Shown here one piece after another: positions 36,382 through 45,630 of a stretch of 64,000 bases of DNA. Numbering within the stretch: position 1 is the stretch's first letter; every line of letters starts with the position of its first letter. Below the pieces are notes generated by a model. The model did not search any database. It was not told the DNA's origin and worked only from the letters and a program-made list of their open reading frames with translations. Origin of the DNA: Crocinitomicaceae bacterium (lineage in GTDB: Bacteria > Bacteroidota > Bacteroidia > Flavobacteriales_D > Crocinitomicaceae). The DNA is taken from contig JABURP010000017.1 in NCBI GenBank assembly GCA_014762645.1, positions 113,747 to 177,746 on the forward strand, in the 5' to 3' direction. The position numbers and the translations under genes were made by a program.

Positions 36382-37623
36382 TTAAACTTTAAAATACATA
36401 GAAAAGTTAATTCCCCTGCCGTAACCTATTTTCTTGGAAAAGAGACCTATGAGATCAAATGAGCCCAGTGAAAAATAAGCTTTGTCTTTTATCCAGTAAT
36501 TCATATTCAATCCCCATCTTAACCCCGCAAATCCACCATAGGACAGGCGTGAAGACATGCTAAAGTTGTCTGTGGCTCTAAAATATGCGCCACCGAATAG
36601 ATATGGAAAATATTCGGGTATCATTATGGCTTTGAAACCGTAAATAGCTTGCCACTTGGCATCAATTCCCTGGTCGGGCAGTTTTTGTACAACTAATTCT
36701 ATAGGTAAAACATCAACCTGGAACCCTGTACTTTGAGATATTCCTAATGTATCCATCCAGTCAACACCGTTGTTTGTAGTTGAATCCTGATTCATTAAAT
36801 CCTGAATATCAAACCCCGAATAAGTTGCATTGGAAGATATCGAATATTTCTGTGTGTTTCTATTCCAAAAAATCATTCCTAAGTTGTTGATTTTGAAATT
36901 TATAATCTGCCTATTTTTAACCTTTCCTTCAAATACGAAATTATAGTTGATGTCTATGGCAAAACCGCTTCCCTGAAAAGCCCAATAAGGGAAAAATCGA
37001 TCGGTCATAAAGGCATTTCCATTTGCAAATACGTCAATGGAATCCACATTTGGGTCTGTGTACATCCAGGCTTCACTAAGCGCAGCTTTTACGGTACGGG
37101 ATCCCATTACATAATTGATCTGTATACTTGACATATTGTATTCATTATAGAATCCCAGGCCAAATTTTTGGAAATGTAGATATTGAGCTGTGCTAAAATC
37201 AAAATTCATGGTGTCTCCTATATACGGCGAATTGCCATACATGGCAGTATTATAAAGATCTTCGGTGATATTGAAAGAGGCAAAGTGGTTATCCGAAAAA
37301 CTCAACATCAGTCCCAGTGATTCTTTTTTGAAAATGTTGATACCAGGAGAATAATTATCTATGCGTTGTTCAAATTCAGCACCAAGCACATTACGATTTG
37401 AGAGCCTGGAAGCGTTATTGTCTTTCAATTCTGTAGTGATTTCTCCTCCAAACAGAAATTTATCCATGAACTCATTGTTGAATTTATTACTGCTATAAGT
37501 ATTGAAAGAAGAGAACTTGATTATACTTTCACTGTTTACAGTATCTTCAAATATCATGAAGGGTTCCTGTGCATTACCGTGATATGCCCACAAAGCAAAA
37601 AATACACCTAAAAGAGTTCTCAT
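36382..37623 (-). CDS. Predicted outer-membrane beta-barrel-like protein (possibly DUF5723-like)
   Basis: 413 residues with signal peptide (MRTLLGVFFALWAYHGNAQ). The mature sequence has many alternating aromatic/hydrophobic strands ending in the aromatic C-terminus NFSMYFKV, as expected for an outer-membrane barrel. Segments such as SLGLMLSFSDNHFASFNI and GFAGLRWGLNMNYWIKD resemble the Bacteroidota DUF5723 family, but this assignment is from memory and weak. Middle gene of an operon: its ATG overlaps the stop of the upstream lipoprotein by 4 bases and its stop directly precedes the T9SS propeller gene. Confidence 0.6.
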   Translation of the reverse strand: MRTLLGVFFALWAYHGNAQEPFMIFEDTVNSESIIKFSSFNTYSSNKFNNEFMDKFLFGGEITTELKDNNASRLSNRNVLGAEFEQRIDNYSPGINIFKKESLGLMLSFSDNHFASFNITEDLYNTAMYGNSPYIGDTMNFDFSTAQYLHFQKFGLGFYNEYNMSSIQINYVMGSRTVKAALSEAWMYTDPNVDSIDVFANGNAFMTDRFFPYWAFQGSGFAIDINYNFVFEGKVKNRQIINFKINNLGMIFWNRNTQKYSISSNATYSGFDIQDLMNQDSTTNNGVDWMDTLGISQSTGFQVDVLPIELVVQKLPDQGIDAKWQAIYGFKAIMIPEYFPYLFGGAYFRATDNFSMSSRLSYGGFAGLRWGLNMNYWIKDKAYFSLGSFDLIGLFSKKIGYGRGINFSMYFKV

Positions 37624-39182
37624 AAGTGCAGATCAATTTGAAGGTTAGACCGAACAGCAAAATCAAATGCGGCACTTGCATCAATTTTGACTTTTTGACC
37701 AGAATCTGTAGTAAATGAGACTATTAGTGCCATTCGTTGTGTTGATTGGAGGTTAAGTATATCCTGATCAGATAAATTAAATACAACGCTTCCTATAAAA
37801 GGCGTAGTTAAATATGACCCGGGATTATAGGTTCCGCTTTGTATACCTGTATTCCCTTGTAGATCATCAATAAGAATGTCATTTTCATCCAGCATGTACA
37901 AGGTAGCTTCAGCTCCCATAGGGAAGCCATTTTCGTACGAAAGTGTAATCTGCGCATTTTTACCCGTATATAGCTCATTTCCGTTATATGAAAAATTAAA
38001 TGTATCTGTTAGTGTAAGGTTGTTAGCACCTATATCAACAGGGAACTCGCCATTTACCATTAAGTCAATAGTAGAGCCAGGAAAAATTTCATCAGTACCG
38101 GCTGTTACATTTCCATCAGGGTTTAATAATATCTCATATCCTATTAATATAGAATCGGATAGATTCTCAATAAATTGGTTGATGTTAGAATTAGTGTTAT
38201 TTATTGTGATTGGATAATTTGAATAATCCCAGTCATATAATCCGCCGGTTGCAGGATTGATGTTTAAGCTTGCGCCTAATAAAGGAAAGTTAAGGTCAAC
38301 CTCTGTTCCAGTCTTAGAGTTAATACCTCGAAGCAAGGTGATTTTTGCCTGAGATATGATGTTAAAGCCATTTCTGATATTGATCGTCATATCAATAGAA
38401 TCGATATCAATTGTTCCGGCTAACACTGCATCCATAAAAGGAAGACTGACTGCCGTTGTGTCTGCAAGTTCGTGCTTGCCGAAATAACCTCTGGCATAAT
38501 CAAGTACAACATCCGAGAAATTGATTTCATATTCTAATGAATCGTAAATAGAAACAAAGTATGAGTTTACAGGTTCATCTGATTCTACAATAAAGTTTCC
38601 AGAAAGCGTATTCACTTGATTCCCGTCTAATCCCTTTAAATCGATCCAATATCCTGCCATATTAACTGCATCTACTTCTACAGTTGGGTTGGTAACACTC
38701 CCGGCTTCTAAGTAATATGATTTATTAAATGGTACTCCTTGTAGAATGACCTTAGGGAAATCCAATGTCATTATTGTTTTACCACCCCATTCGGAGCGAC
38801 AAATAAAGGTTATAGTACCTTGTTTTGCTAATATTTCTTTTAATTCAATTTCAGGAATATCCAGAACTTGATCCGCAGATTTTACCCAAATAAAGCCCGG
38901 GTTAATATCCAATCCAAACCCTAAGGCAGTTTTCTCAACAATTGATGTATCAGGGAAGTCTACTATTGAATCCAATGAGATACCAAAAGCCTTTTCGTTG
39001 TATACAATAGAGAGATAATTATCGCCATTAGTCGTGGTGTAATCTGACGGGATTAGGTCGTTAATGGTGAGTTGTCCATGTACAATAGGGGCGCTCCAAT
39101 CCGTGCCCCAGGTTGTTTTTTCCTTTTTACACGATCCAAACAACAAAGTAAGACAAACTATTACGAGTGATAATTCCTTCAT
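37620..39182 (-). CDS. Large hypothetical lipoprotein heading the envelope operon
   Basis: About 520 residues. The ATG at 39182 begins a lipoprotein signal peptide with lipobox LLFGSC followed by KKEKTTWGTDW; a TTG four codons upstream is less likely. The mature part is predicted beta-rich, with repeated Ig-like features (for example ILLRGINSKTGTEVDLNFPLL and PGSYLTTPFIGSVVFNLSD), and resembles other large Bacteroidota surface lipoproteins but no family I can name. It is the first of three overlapping genes (lipoprotein, barrel-like, secreted propeller), which suggests a joint envelope function. Confidence 0.72.
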   Translation of the reverse strand: MKELSLVIVCLTLLFGSCKKEKTTWGTDWSAPIVHGQLTINDLIPSDYTTTNGDNYLSIVYNEKAFGISLDSIVDFPDTSIVEKTALGFGLDINPGFIWVKSADQVLDIPEIELKEILAKQGTITFICRSEWGGKTIMTLDFPKVILQGVPFNKSYYLEAGSVTNPTVEVDAVNMAGYWIDLKGLDGNQVNTLSGNFIVESDEPVNSYFVSIYDSLEYEINFSDVVLDYARGYFGKHELADTTAVSLPFMDAVLAGTIDIDSIDMTINIRNGFNIISQAKITLLRGINSKTGTEVDLNFPLLGASLNINPATGGLYDWDYSNYPITINNTNSNINQFIENLSDSILIGYEILLNPDGNVTAGTDEIFPGSTIDLMVNGEFPVDIGANNLTLTDTFNFSYNGNELYTGKNAQITLSYENGFPMGAEATLYMLDENDILIDDLQGNTGIQSGTYNPGSYLTTPFIGSVVFNLSDQDILNLQSTQRMALIVSFTTDSGQKVKIDASAAFDFAVRSNLQIDLHL

Positions 39183-39299
39183 GGATACTTTCAATGGAGA
39201 ACGAATTTACATATAAAATAGTTTGGTCGTTAAAACTTCTATTTCTAATTCTTTACAAAGTTGGAATCAAACAAGTATTTAACTTTGTAGTAAAAACGG

Positions 39300-39758
39300 A
39301 TGCCTAAATACAGAATTCTCACTTCAGACGAGTTAAAGGAATTAGAAGATGACTTTGTAAAATACCTTGTCGTCAATGGTATAACCGCAGACGAATGGGA
39401 GCAGATTAAGTTGGATGATGCTGATAAAGCTGGTAAAATAATAGACTTATTCAGTGATGTTGTATTTGAAAAAATACTGCGACAAGCCATGTTTCTTGAT
39501 AAAGTTGATCCAGGTGTGATTCAATCCATACAATGTTTAAAGGATAAAATGATTTTGGTAGCTGCAAAGCGGAAGGACGTTAATACAGACCTTACCAAGG
39601 TTGATCTGAAGGAATTAACTACAGAAGAGGTAGAATTAGTGAAAGGGGAGAAAGAATACTCAAAAACCCGCGAAATGGAGATGTTTAAACTGATTGAATC
39701 CGGTTATGAAATTTCAGATGGGAGTTTGTTTAAAGGGTTGATACTTGCAACTGTCTGA
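39300..39758 (+). CDS. Conserved hypothetical protein (DUF6495-like)
   Basis: 152 residues, soluble, acidic and helical. MPKYRILTSDELKELEDDFV, LFSDVVFEKIL and EMFKLIESGYEISDG resemble the Bacteroidota family DUF6495, recalled from memory. No catalytic motif or known role. A -7-like box TAACTTTG (39280-39287) ends 12 bases before the ATG, so the transcript leader would be very short. The next gene starts 33 bases downstream and may be in the same unit. Confidence 0.7.
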   Translation: MPKYRILTSDELKELEDDFVKYLVVNGITADEWEQIKLDDADKAGKIIDLFSDVVFEKILRQAMFLDKVDPGVIQSIQCLKDKMILVAAKRKDVNTDLTKVDLKELTTEEVELVKGEKEYSKTREMEMFKLIESGYEISDGSLFKGLILATV

Positions 39759-39790
39759 AATAATACATTAAATTCATCAAAAATTTACTC

Positions 39791-40348
39791 ATGGCTAAAG
39801 AAGAAGCTCGTACGGTCGATTATTCCAGAACAACCATCACAGAATTGATGATTCCCTCGTTTGCTAATTTTTCGGGGAAAGTACACGGAGGAACGTTACT
39901 TTCCTTAATGGATAAAGTGGCTTATGTATGTGCCTCCAAACACTCCGGGGCTTATTGCGTTACTGTTTCTGTTGATGGTGTTGAGTTCAAAGAGCCAGTC
40001 GAGGTAGGAGAACTGGTGAGTTTATATGCTTCTATAAATTATGTTGGAAATTCATCTATGATCATTGGAATCAGAGTAGAGTCACTCAAACCGAAAACAG
40101 GTGAAACAAAACACACCAATTCGTGCTATTTCACCATGGTGGCTAAAGAGGAAGACGGTACTTTGAAGAAGGTTCCACGGCTCATTCTAGAAACACCACA
40201 GGATGTCAGAAGATTTTATGATGGGCGGATATTGAAAAAAATGAGGCGTCAAATTTCCACCATTCTGGATACTGAAGTAAAAGCGTTATCTGCAGATGAA
40301 ATGATCGGATTAATGGACGAGGAAAGGTGTATAATCGGATACACGTAA
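39791..40348 (+). CDS. Acyl-CoA thioesterase, hotdog fold
   Basis: 185 residues of the YciA/BACH-type acyl-CoA thioesterase family. The hotdog core includes NFSGKVHGGTLLSLMDKVAYVCASKHSG, with the conserved Asn/His-Gly-Gly loop and helix Asp, and VSVDGVEFKEPVEVGELVSLYA. It would hydrolyse acyl-CoA thioesters in the cytoplasm. The C-terminal 50 residues (RRFYDGRILKK onward) are an extension compared with E. coli YciA (132 residues). Same strand as the preceding DUF6495-like gene. Confidence 0.88.
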   Translation: MAKEEARTVDYSRTTITELMIPSFANFSGKVHGGTLLSLMDKVAYVCASKHSGAYCVTVSVDGVEFKEPVEVGELVSLYASINYVGNSSMIIGIRVESLKPKTGETKHTNSCYFTMVAKEEDGTLKKVPRLILETPQDVRRFYDGRILKKMRRQISTILDTEVKALSADEMIGLMDEERCIIGYT

Positions 40349-40432
40349 CAGTGAAACTCTTGTCAACACTATGATTACGGCGCTTCTGTAACCATGATCA
40401 TTCAATCGCGTTATTTTTGATGTAAATACCAA

Positions 40433-40531
40433 ATGGAATTTGTTTTAATAACAGTTGCATTTAGTGGAATATTTATTTATGTGGTTTTAAAAGGAGTTCG
40501 TTCGTTTTTCGTGCGAGCTCTTTTTGATTAG
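40433..40531 (+). CDS. Possible 32-residue membrane peptide (doubtful)
   Basis: An ATG at 40433 opens 32 codons, MEFVLITVAFSGIFIYVVLK then a basic tail with GVRSFFVRALFD, that read as one membrane helix followed by positive charges. The last third coincides with a terminator-like hairpin and overlaps the end of the convergent glycosyltransferase gene by 4 bases, so it could be chance. No homologue known to me. Confidence 0.3.
   Translation: MEFVLITVAFSGIFIYVVLKGVRSFFVRALFD
40489..40525. terminator. Bidirectional terminator-like hairpin between convergent genes
   Basis: AAAAGGAGTTCG (40489-40500) pairs with CGAGCTCTTTTT (40514-40525), 12 bp with two G-U pairs on the plus strand and a 13-base loop, ending in a T run. 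It sits between the thioesterase (plus) and glycosyltransferase (minus) 3' ends and could serve both. Confidence 0.6.
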
Positions 40532-41511
40532 CAGAACCAGTATACATCAAGATCAGGGCGTCGTTCCAAGCGATTCTTTATAGCGATTTGGTCTTCCGGT
40601 CCGGCAACCGCAATTATTACCTGAGCATTTTGGGCCAAACCAGCTATTTCATCAGGCTCCAGCGTTACATCATCAATTTGAAGCCCTGCTTTCCTGGGGT
40701 TATTCGTTACCCATTTATAGGGCGTATTGTGTTCAGCTAGTAGTCGGGAAATAGCTTTGCCTTTTTTACCTGCACCCCATAAAACCAGTAGATTATCATT
40801 ATTATAGTCGATATCTAAAAAGTGATGCACCTTTAATGGAATAAAGGCATTGTCTTGATAATTTGGATCATTCCTTGACGTTCGTTCGGGATAATCTCTC
40901 CATTTGTGCAGAACCTCATTAATTCCAATTAAGGGGATGCTGTTAGCATACAAGCGAAAAGCTAAATCGTAATCTTCTGGATAAGTAAGAGAGTCAAATC
41001 CTCCAATTTTATCTAGTATTGATCGCTTCATCAACCAATTAGGGGAGGGCAACACACACTCTTTGTAAATATGATCGTAATGATTCCTCTGATCAACCAG
41101 GGCATTGAGCCACTGTTCATATTTTCTGTATCCACTTCCAAGTGAATGCTCTGAAAAATACTCAACGTATGACGTCACCACACTTTCAGGCTGCTCTTCA
41201 AGGGCTGAGAACAGAGTTTCTAATTTATGCGGTAACATAATGTCATCTGCATCCATTCTGGAAATAGAATTTCCTATTGATAGTGAATAAGCTGTACTCA
41301 ATGCACTAATTATCCCGGTTTCTTTATTTTGAACAGGCTTAATGCGGTTGTCTAACTCAGCATATTTATGGAGAATTTCTGCTGAATTATCTGTTGAGTG
41401 GTCATCTACTGCAATTAATTCCCAGTTTTCAAAGGTTTGGGAAAGCACTGATAAAAGACATTCTTCTAAATAATCAGAAGCATTTTTAACCGGCATCAGT
41501 ACTGAAATCAT
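40528..41511 (-). CDS. Family 2 glycosyltransferase with C-terminal Rossmann-like domain
   Basis: 327 residues. The N-terminal GT-A domain has MISVLMPVKNASDYLEECL, the nucleotide-sugar Asp in AVDDHSTDNS, the metal DxD in SRMDADDI and a likely catalytic region LTYPEDYDLAFRL. From about residue 235 a second domain begins LLVLWGAGKKGKAISRLLAE and continues VIIAVAGPEDQIAIKNRL, resembling a nucleotide-binding Rossmann half. This two-domain arrangement may couple sugar transfer to ligand sensing; that is inference. No polysaccharide cluster surrounds it. Acceptor unknown. Confidence 0.85.
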   Translation of the reverse strand: MISVLMPVKNASDYLEECLLSVLSQTFENWELIAVDDHSTDNSAEILHKYAELDNRIKPVQNKETGIISALSTAYSLSIGNSISRMDADDIMLPHKLETLFSALEEQPESVVTSYVEYFSEHSLGSGYRKYEQWLNALVDQRNHYDHIYKECVLPSPNWLMKRSILDKIGGFDSLTYPEDYDLAFRLYANSIPLIGINEVLHKWRDYPERTSRNDPNYQDNAFIPLKVHHFLDIDYNNDNLLVLWGAGKKGKAISRLLAEHNTPYKWVTNNPRKAGLQIDDVTLEPDEIAGLAQNAQVIIAVAGPEDQIAIKNRLERRPDLDVYWFC

Positions 41512-41574
41512 ACCTCAAAATTAACAATAATCCTGGGTTTGATAGAATTCGTAAATCCTGATTACTTTTATATC

Positions 41575-42090
41575 GTGAGTAAGAAAAAACTGAAGAAATA
41601 TCTTGCAGAACTTTCCAAACCTGAGCTTGAAGAGCAAATTCTGGAACTTCACGACCGATTAAAAGAAGTACGGGAATTCTATGCCTTTGTGTTTAACCCT
41701 AAGGAGGACAAAATGTTAGACGAGGCGAAATTTAAGGTTTCTAAAGAATATTTTCCACCGGGTAAACGAAAGCCAAAACGACGCAGGTCTGTAGCGCAGA
41801 AATTTATCAAGGAGTTTCTGAAATTAGGCGTTGAACCTGTGCTAATAGCTGATTTAATGCTCTATAACTTGGAAATTGCATCTTCCTTCACAGCAGAAAA
41901 GCCCATAAATCAAGACGCCTTTTATAAAAGTATGCTAAAGTCCTTTGACGAGGCCGTAGGATATATTGATGCCAATGGGTTACAGCCTCAGTTCAACGAA
42001 CGAATTGAGCGTATTCTTGATGAAGTTTACCGACAAAACTGGATCAACCGATCAGCTTTTGAGGATGTTATGAGCAAGCGAATAATTTAA
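41575..42090 (+). CDS. Conserved hypothetical protein (DUF6155-like)
   Basis: 171 residues from a GTG at 41575; the alternative TTG at 41539 would add 12 residues not expected in the family. It is basic and helical, with SKKKLKKYLAELSKPELEEQ, FVFNPKEDKMLDEAKFKVSK and PPGKRKPKRRRSVAQKFIK, which I recall as family DUF6155. The basic patch around 60-75 could bind nucleic acid, but nothing is established. Its stop codon directly abuts the stop of the convergent S46 peptidase gene. Confidence 0.72.
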   Translation: MSKKKLKKYLAELSKPELEEQILELHDRLKEVREFYAFVFNPKEDKMLDEAKFKVSKEYFPPGKRKPKRRRSVAQKFIKEFLKLGVEPVLIADLMLYNLEIASSFTAEKPINQDAFYKSMLKSFDEAVGYIDANGLQPQFNERIERILDEVYRQNWINRSAFEDVMSKRII

Positions 42091-44229
42091 TTATTCTACA
42101 ATAGTCATTTCATCAATTAGACGTTGTGCACCGGCGTATTTGTCTATAATGAACAAGATATAACGGATATCACAACTAATGGTGCGTTGAAAGTCTTCTT
42201 CAAAGGCAATATCACCACTCATGGCTTCCCAGTTTCCGTCAAATGCACAACCGATTAGCTCACCTTTACTATTCATTACCGGAGAACCTGAGTTACCGCC
42301 GGTAATATCATTGTTGGATATAAAATTAACCCACAATGTACCGTCCTGACCATATCTGCCATAATCTTTCTTATTGTACAGTTCTTTTAATTTCTCAGGT
42401 ACTATGAATTCGTCATTGTCCGGATCTTCTTTTTCCATCAATCCCTCAATGGTTGTGTAATACTTGTAATCATTACCCTGCGCAGAGTAGGGTAAAATAT
42501 TACCATAGGTCAGGCGTAAGGTGAAGTTAGCATTCGGATAAAAGATTTTCTTCGGATACATTTGACGAAGTGCTCTGATAAACAATCGATTCGCTCGCTT
42601 CAACTTTTGTTTGGCTTGATTTACATCAGCACTAAAGTTTACTTTTCTATAATTGTCTAACAGGTCACAATTTAAGAGGAATACAGCATCTGTTTCCAGG
42701 GCAGAGAGGGTTGGATTATCAAGAAATTCATTGTAGCGGTTTTCATCTGTAAACACAGAGTTCTTAAGGTTTTTATTAGCAAACTCCTGCCAACTTGGAT
42801 AAGCTTCTGAAAGTGAATCGAGAAGTTCAGTATGTTGATCTTCAGGAACACCGTTGTCATACATCTCCAGCATTTCACCTACAATTTTCACTTCGGTATC
42901 AGCATTAAATGTTTTCCAAAACTCTTCAGATCTCTCTTTTAGTTTATCTGTTAAAGAGCGTATGGCCTCTTCATCTATGGATTCCTGCGATAATAGCTGA
43001 TATAAACGATAATGAGTAATCATAAAGCGATTTAATCCGACGGAATAGATTGCTTCAAAGAAGTAAACGGTGGTAGGGTTCACTTCTGAAATTACTTCAT
43101 ACGCTTTTTTGATATCATAAAGGACATCCTGGTACTGTTGTCTTTTTTCAGGATCTTCCTTAATCCACTCACCAAAGGCAAGCTCTAGCTCCCTCTTTTT
43201 TTGTAAAACATTGTTCTTTTTAAGTTGTTCAGTTTGTCCAATGAAATACTTCCAGTAATTACTAACCTGCGCATAAGTTGACGCATATTTAATGCGTACA
43301 TCATCTGAAGCTTTCATGTCCTGCTTCATAATCTCTAACTTTTTTCCTCTAATGTCAACACGTGTAGGTTGGTCCTTTTCTACGGCCATTTCAACACCAT
43401 AAGAAGTCAGGTATCTGTCAGTTGATCCCGGGAATCCCATAATAAAGGAAAAATCTCCTTCTTCAATTCCACCAATATTTACCGGTAGATGATGTTTCGG
43501 AGCATACGGTTGATTGTCCATTGCAAATGGGGCAGGTTTATTGTCTTTTCCGGCATAAATTCTAAACATTGAGAAATCTCCGGTGTGACGCGTCCACATC
43601 CAGTTATCCGTGTCTCCACCAAACTTACCGATAGAAGAGGGCGGAGCGCCAACCAATCTTACATCCGTAAAAATCTCTTCAACAATCAAATAAAACTCAT
43701 CTCCTTCATAGAATTCTTCAACATAGGCAGAGTAGTGTGTTCCTTCAACTGCATTCAGAGCAATTTCAGATGATTTATCTTTAATGATTTTTGCTCGCGT
43801 GTCTGGGTCCATATTTTCATTCAGCACACCTTTGATTTGATCAGTAACATCTACCATTTTAACCACGATAGTTGCGGTTAAACCTGGTATCGGAATTTCA
43901 TCTGAGAAGTCTTTTGCCCAAAAACCATCCGTTAAGTAGTCATTCTCAGGGGTTGAATTCTCTCTAATCGCATCATAACCGCAATGATGGTTCGTTAGCA
44001 TCAAAGCTTTTGGAGAGATAATTTCTGCGGTACAAAACCCACCGAGTGATACTATTGCGTCTTTTACTGAAGGTTTCTTGGTGTGATAAATCTTCTTATA
44101 AGATATCTCCAGCCCTGCAGCCTTCATGTCTTTGTAGTTCTTTTTTAAAGCAAAAGGCAGAAACATTCCTTCGTCTGCGAAAGAATGGAATGAAAATGTA
44201 ATCAGTAATAAAAGCGCAATTTTTCTCAT
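42091..44229 (-). CDS. S46 family dipeptidyl peptidase, DPP7 type
   Basis: 712 residues from the ATG at 44229, start of the signal peptide MRKIALLLLITFSFHSFA. S46 peptidases are chymotrypsin-fold exopeptidases that release dipeptides from N-termini in the Bacteroidota periplasm. The catalytic His is in LTNHHCGYDAI (His82) and the Ser in GGNSGSPV (Ser647). The specificity position corresponding to P. gingivalis DPP7 Gly673 / DPP11 Arg673 is Gly665 here (AFDGNWEAMSGDI), so preference for hydrophobic P1 residues (DPP7) is expected rather than Asp/Glu. The stop touches the stop of the convergent gene. Confidence 0.94.
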   Translation of the reverse strand: MRKIALLLLITFSFHSFADEGMFLPFALKKNYKDMKAAGLEISYKKIYHTKKPSVKDAIVSLGGFCTAEIISPKALMLTNHHCGYDAIRENSTPENDYLTDGFWAKDFSDEIPIPGLTATIVVKMVDVTDQIKGVLNENMDPDTRAKIIKDKSSEIALNAVEGTHYSAYVEEFYEGDEFYLIVEEIFTDVRLVGAPPSSIGKFGGDTDNWMWTRHTGDFSMFRIYAGKDNKPAPFAMDNQPYAPKHHLPVNIGGIEEGDFSFIMGFPGSTDRYLTSYGVEMAVEKDQPTRVDIRGKKLEIMKQDMKASDDVRIKYASTYAQVSNYWKYFIGQTEQLKKNNVLQKKRELELAFGEWIKEDPEKRQQYQDVLYDIKKAYEVISEVNPTTVYFFEAIYSVGLNRFMITHYRLYQLLSQESIDEEAIRSLTDKLKERSEEFWKTFNADTEVKIVGEMLEMYDNGVPEDQHTELLDSLSEAYPSWQEFANKNLKNSVFTDENRYNEFLDNPTLSALETDAVFLLNCDLLDNYRKVNFSADVNQAKQKLKRANRLFIRALRQMYPKKIFYPNANFTLRLTYGNILPYSAQGNDYKYYTTIEGLMEKEDPDNDEFIVPEKLKELYNKKDYGRYGQDGTLWVNFISNNDITGGNSGSPVMNSKGELIGCAFDGNWEAMSGDIAFEEDFQRTISCDIRYILFIIDKYAGAQRLIDEMTIVE

Positions 44230-44330
44230 GATGATTTTCGTTAGTCGGGGCAAAAATATAGTATTAACCCAAATCAGGCCTAATTTGTTCACGGATTTAT
44301 GTGAGTGGTCAAAATAAGGTGGTGAATTGT

Positions 44331-45125
44331 CTATCTCTTAATGAGCCCTTTCGTGACAGCACCTGCATTGGTTTCAATGATGACATAGTATTTGCCACTG
44401 GAAACGGTGGAGATATCAATGGATTTTTGAACAGAGGACAGAACAAGTCTTCCACTCATATCATAGAGTCGTGTAGAAACGTAATTATCAGCAACGACCG
44501 TGAAATAATCTGTGGTTGGATTTGGAAACACATAAATCTCTTCACTGCTGTCTTCTTCTAGTCCTGTAAAATCCGACACTTCCAACATAATATCATCTAA
44601 TTCCAGAATGAAGCCATCTGACGTGTTATGGCAAAAAGCAATGAACACATCCTGATTTGCAAACCCCATGGTATCCAGCATTAAGCTCATGCGTTCCCAT
44701 AGATAATGCTCGGCATCCACTTGCATTAAGGTATCTGTGAAACTCGTAATATTTGAATCTGTCGTAGATAGAAGCACCAGGTAACCATCCGGGTAAGATG
44801 CATCAACAGAGCGTGCTTCCCAACTCAATTTACTATGGGTTTGTAATGACTGTTTCGGTAGAATAACATAATCTTCTGCATTGGCAATAGTATCCTGAAA
44901 ATAGGAAGTCGTAGCCAGGGTAGTATCCGGGGAATTGGTATACCAGATCCAACCATCTGTGAACATGCTGACGGATGTATGTGGCGTGAAGCCATCTGCG
45001 TCAATTATTTGCCAACCTGCAGGAATCCCTGAGGAAAAATCTTCCTGAATAAGAATAGTTTGTGCAGTAGTTACTGTTTGTAAAGCCAGTGTCAGTAAGG
45101 CAAGTAGGGTGATGCGCATATTCAA
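44331..45125 (-). CDS. Secreted choice-of-anchor-J/cleaved-adhesin-like protein with T9SS tail
   Basis: 264 residues: signal peptide ending TTAQ, a jelly-roll domain starting LIQEDFSSGIPAGWQIIDAD and ending with AFCHNTSDGFILELDDIMLEV, matching the choice-of-anchor J / cleaved-adhesin type, and a short T9SS type A tail (VFPNPTTDYFTVV ... VTKGLIKR). A single-domain surface-binding protein, ligand unknown. It lies between the FtsB-like and S46 peptidase genes on the same strand but with gaps of about 80-100 bases on both sides, so independent transcription is possible. Confidence 0.85.
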   Translation of the reverse strand: MNMRITLLALLTLALQTVTTAQTILIQEDFSSGIPAGWQIIDADGFTPHTSVSMFTDGWIWYTNSPDTTLATTSYFQDTIANAEDYVILPKQSLQTHSKLSWEARSVDASYPDGYLVLLSTTDSNITSFTDTLMQVDAEHYLWERMSLMLDTMGFANQDVFIAFCHNTSDGFILELDDIMLEVSDFTGLEEDSSEEIYVFPNPTTDYFTVVADNYVSTRLYDMSGRLVLSSVQKSIDISTVSSGKYYVIIETNAGAVTKGLIKR

Positions 45126-45208
45126 ATTTTCTACGAAGTTAACGAATACAGGTCAAAGAAATTGCGATTTAAGAATTATTAAGTGTTTTGTTCTGCACGC
45201 AGATTGAA

Positions 45209-45493
45209 TTATTCAAATGAAAAAATGAAGATGTCTTCGTCTTCTTTTTTGAAATAGTGGTATTCCCTTGCATACTTTTCAAGAGAGCGGGGGTCTTCTA
45301 GTTCGTTAAGGGCAATTTTAAGCTCCTGAATATCCTGCTTTTTTAATTCAATTTGCTGCTCCAGTTCAGTGACCTTGGTTTTTTTATTTTGCAATGAAAA
45401 AATGTCTGTTTCATGCAAGATTAAGATGTACAGAATCACTACCAGTGTAGAGATAAAGTATTTGTTTTTTAATATGGGAAAAACCATCTTCAT
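45209..45493 (-). CDS. FtsB/DivIC-family cell division protein
   Basis: 94 residues: one membrane helix (YFISTLVVILYILILHE) near the N-terminus, a coiled coil rich in Lys, Glu and Gln (VTELEQQIELKKQDIQELKIALNE, in two halves), then the typical DivIC end LEDPRSLEKYAREYHYFKKE with the family's E-K-x-AREY motif. It would bridge early and late septum proteins in the inner membrane. No other division genes are next to it. An internal ATG at 45487 is an alternative start. Confidence 0.88.
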   Translation of the reverse strand: MKMVFPILKNKYFISTLVVILYILILHETDIFSLQNKKTKVTELEQQIELKKQDIQELKIALNELEDPRSLEKYAREYHYFKKEDEDIFIFSFE

Positions 45494-45630
45494 CAGTACA
45501 AAAATATGGTGAAATAGCTTCGGTTATTTCATTTTATATGGAAAGTATTCACAAACGAAAGTGAAAAGAGTCACGTAACAATAAGTAAGTTTACTGCAGA
45601 AATTGCTAAATTTCAGTTTAAATTACTTCT

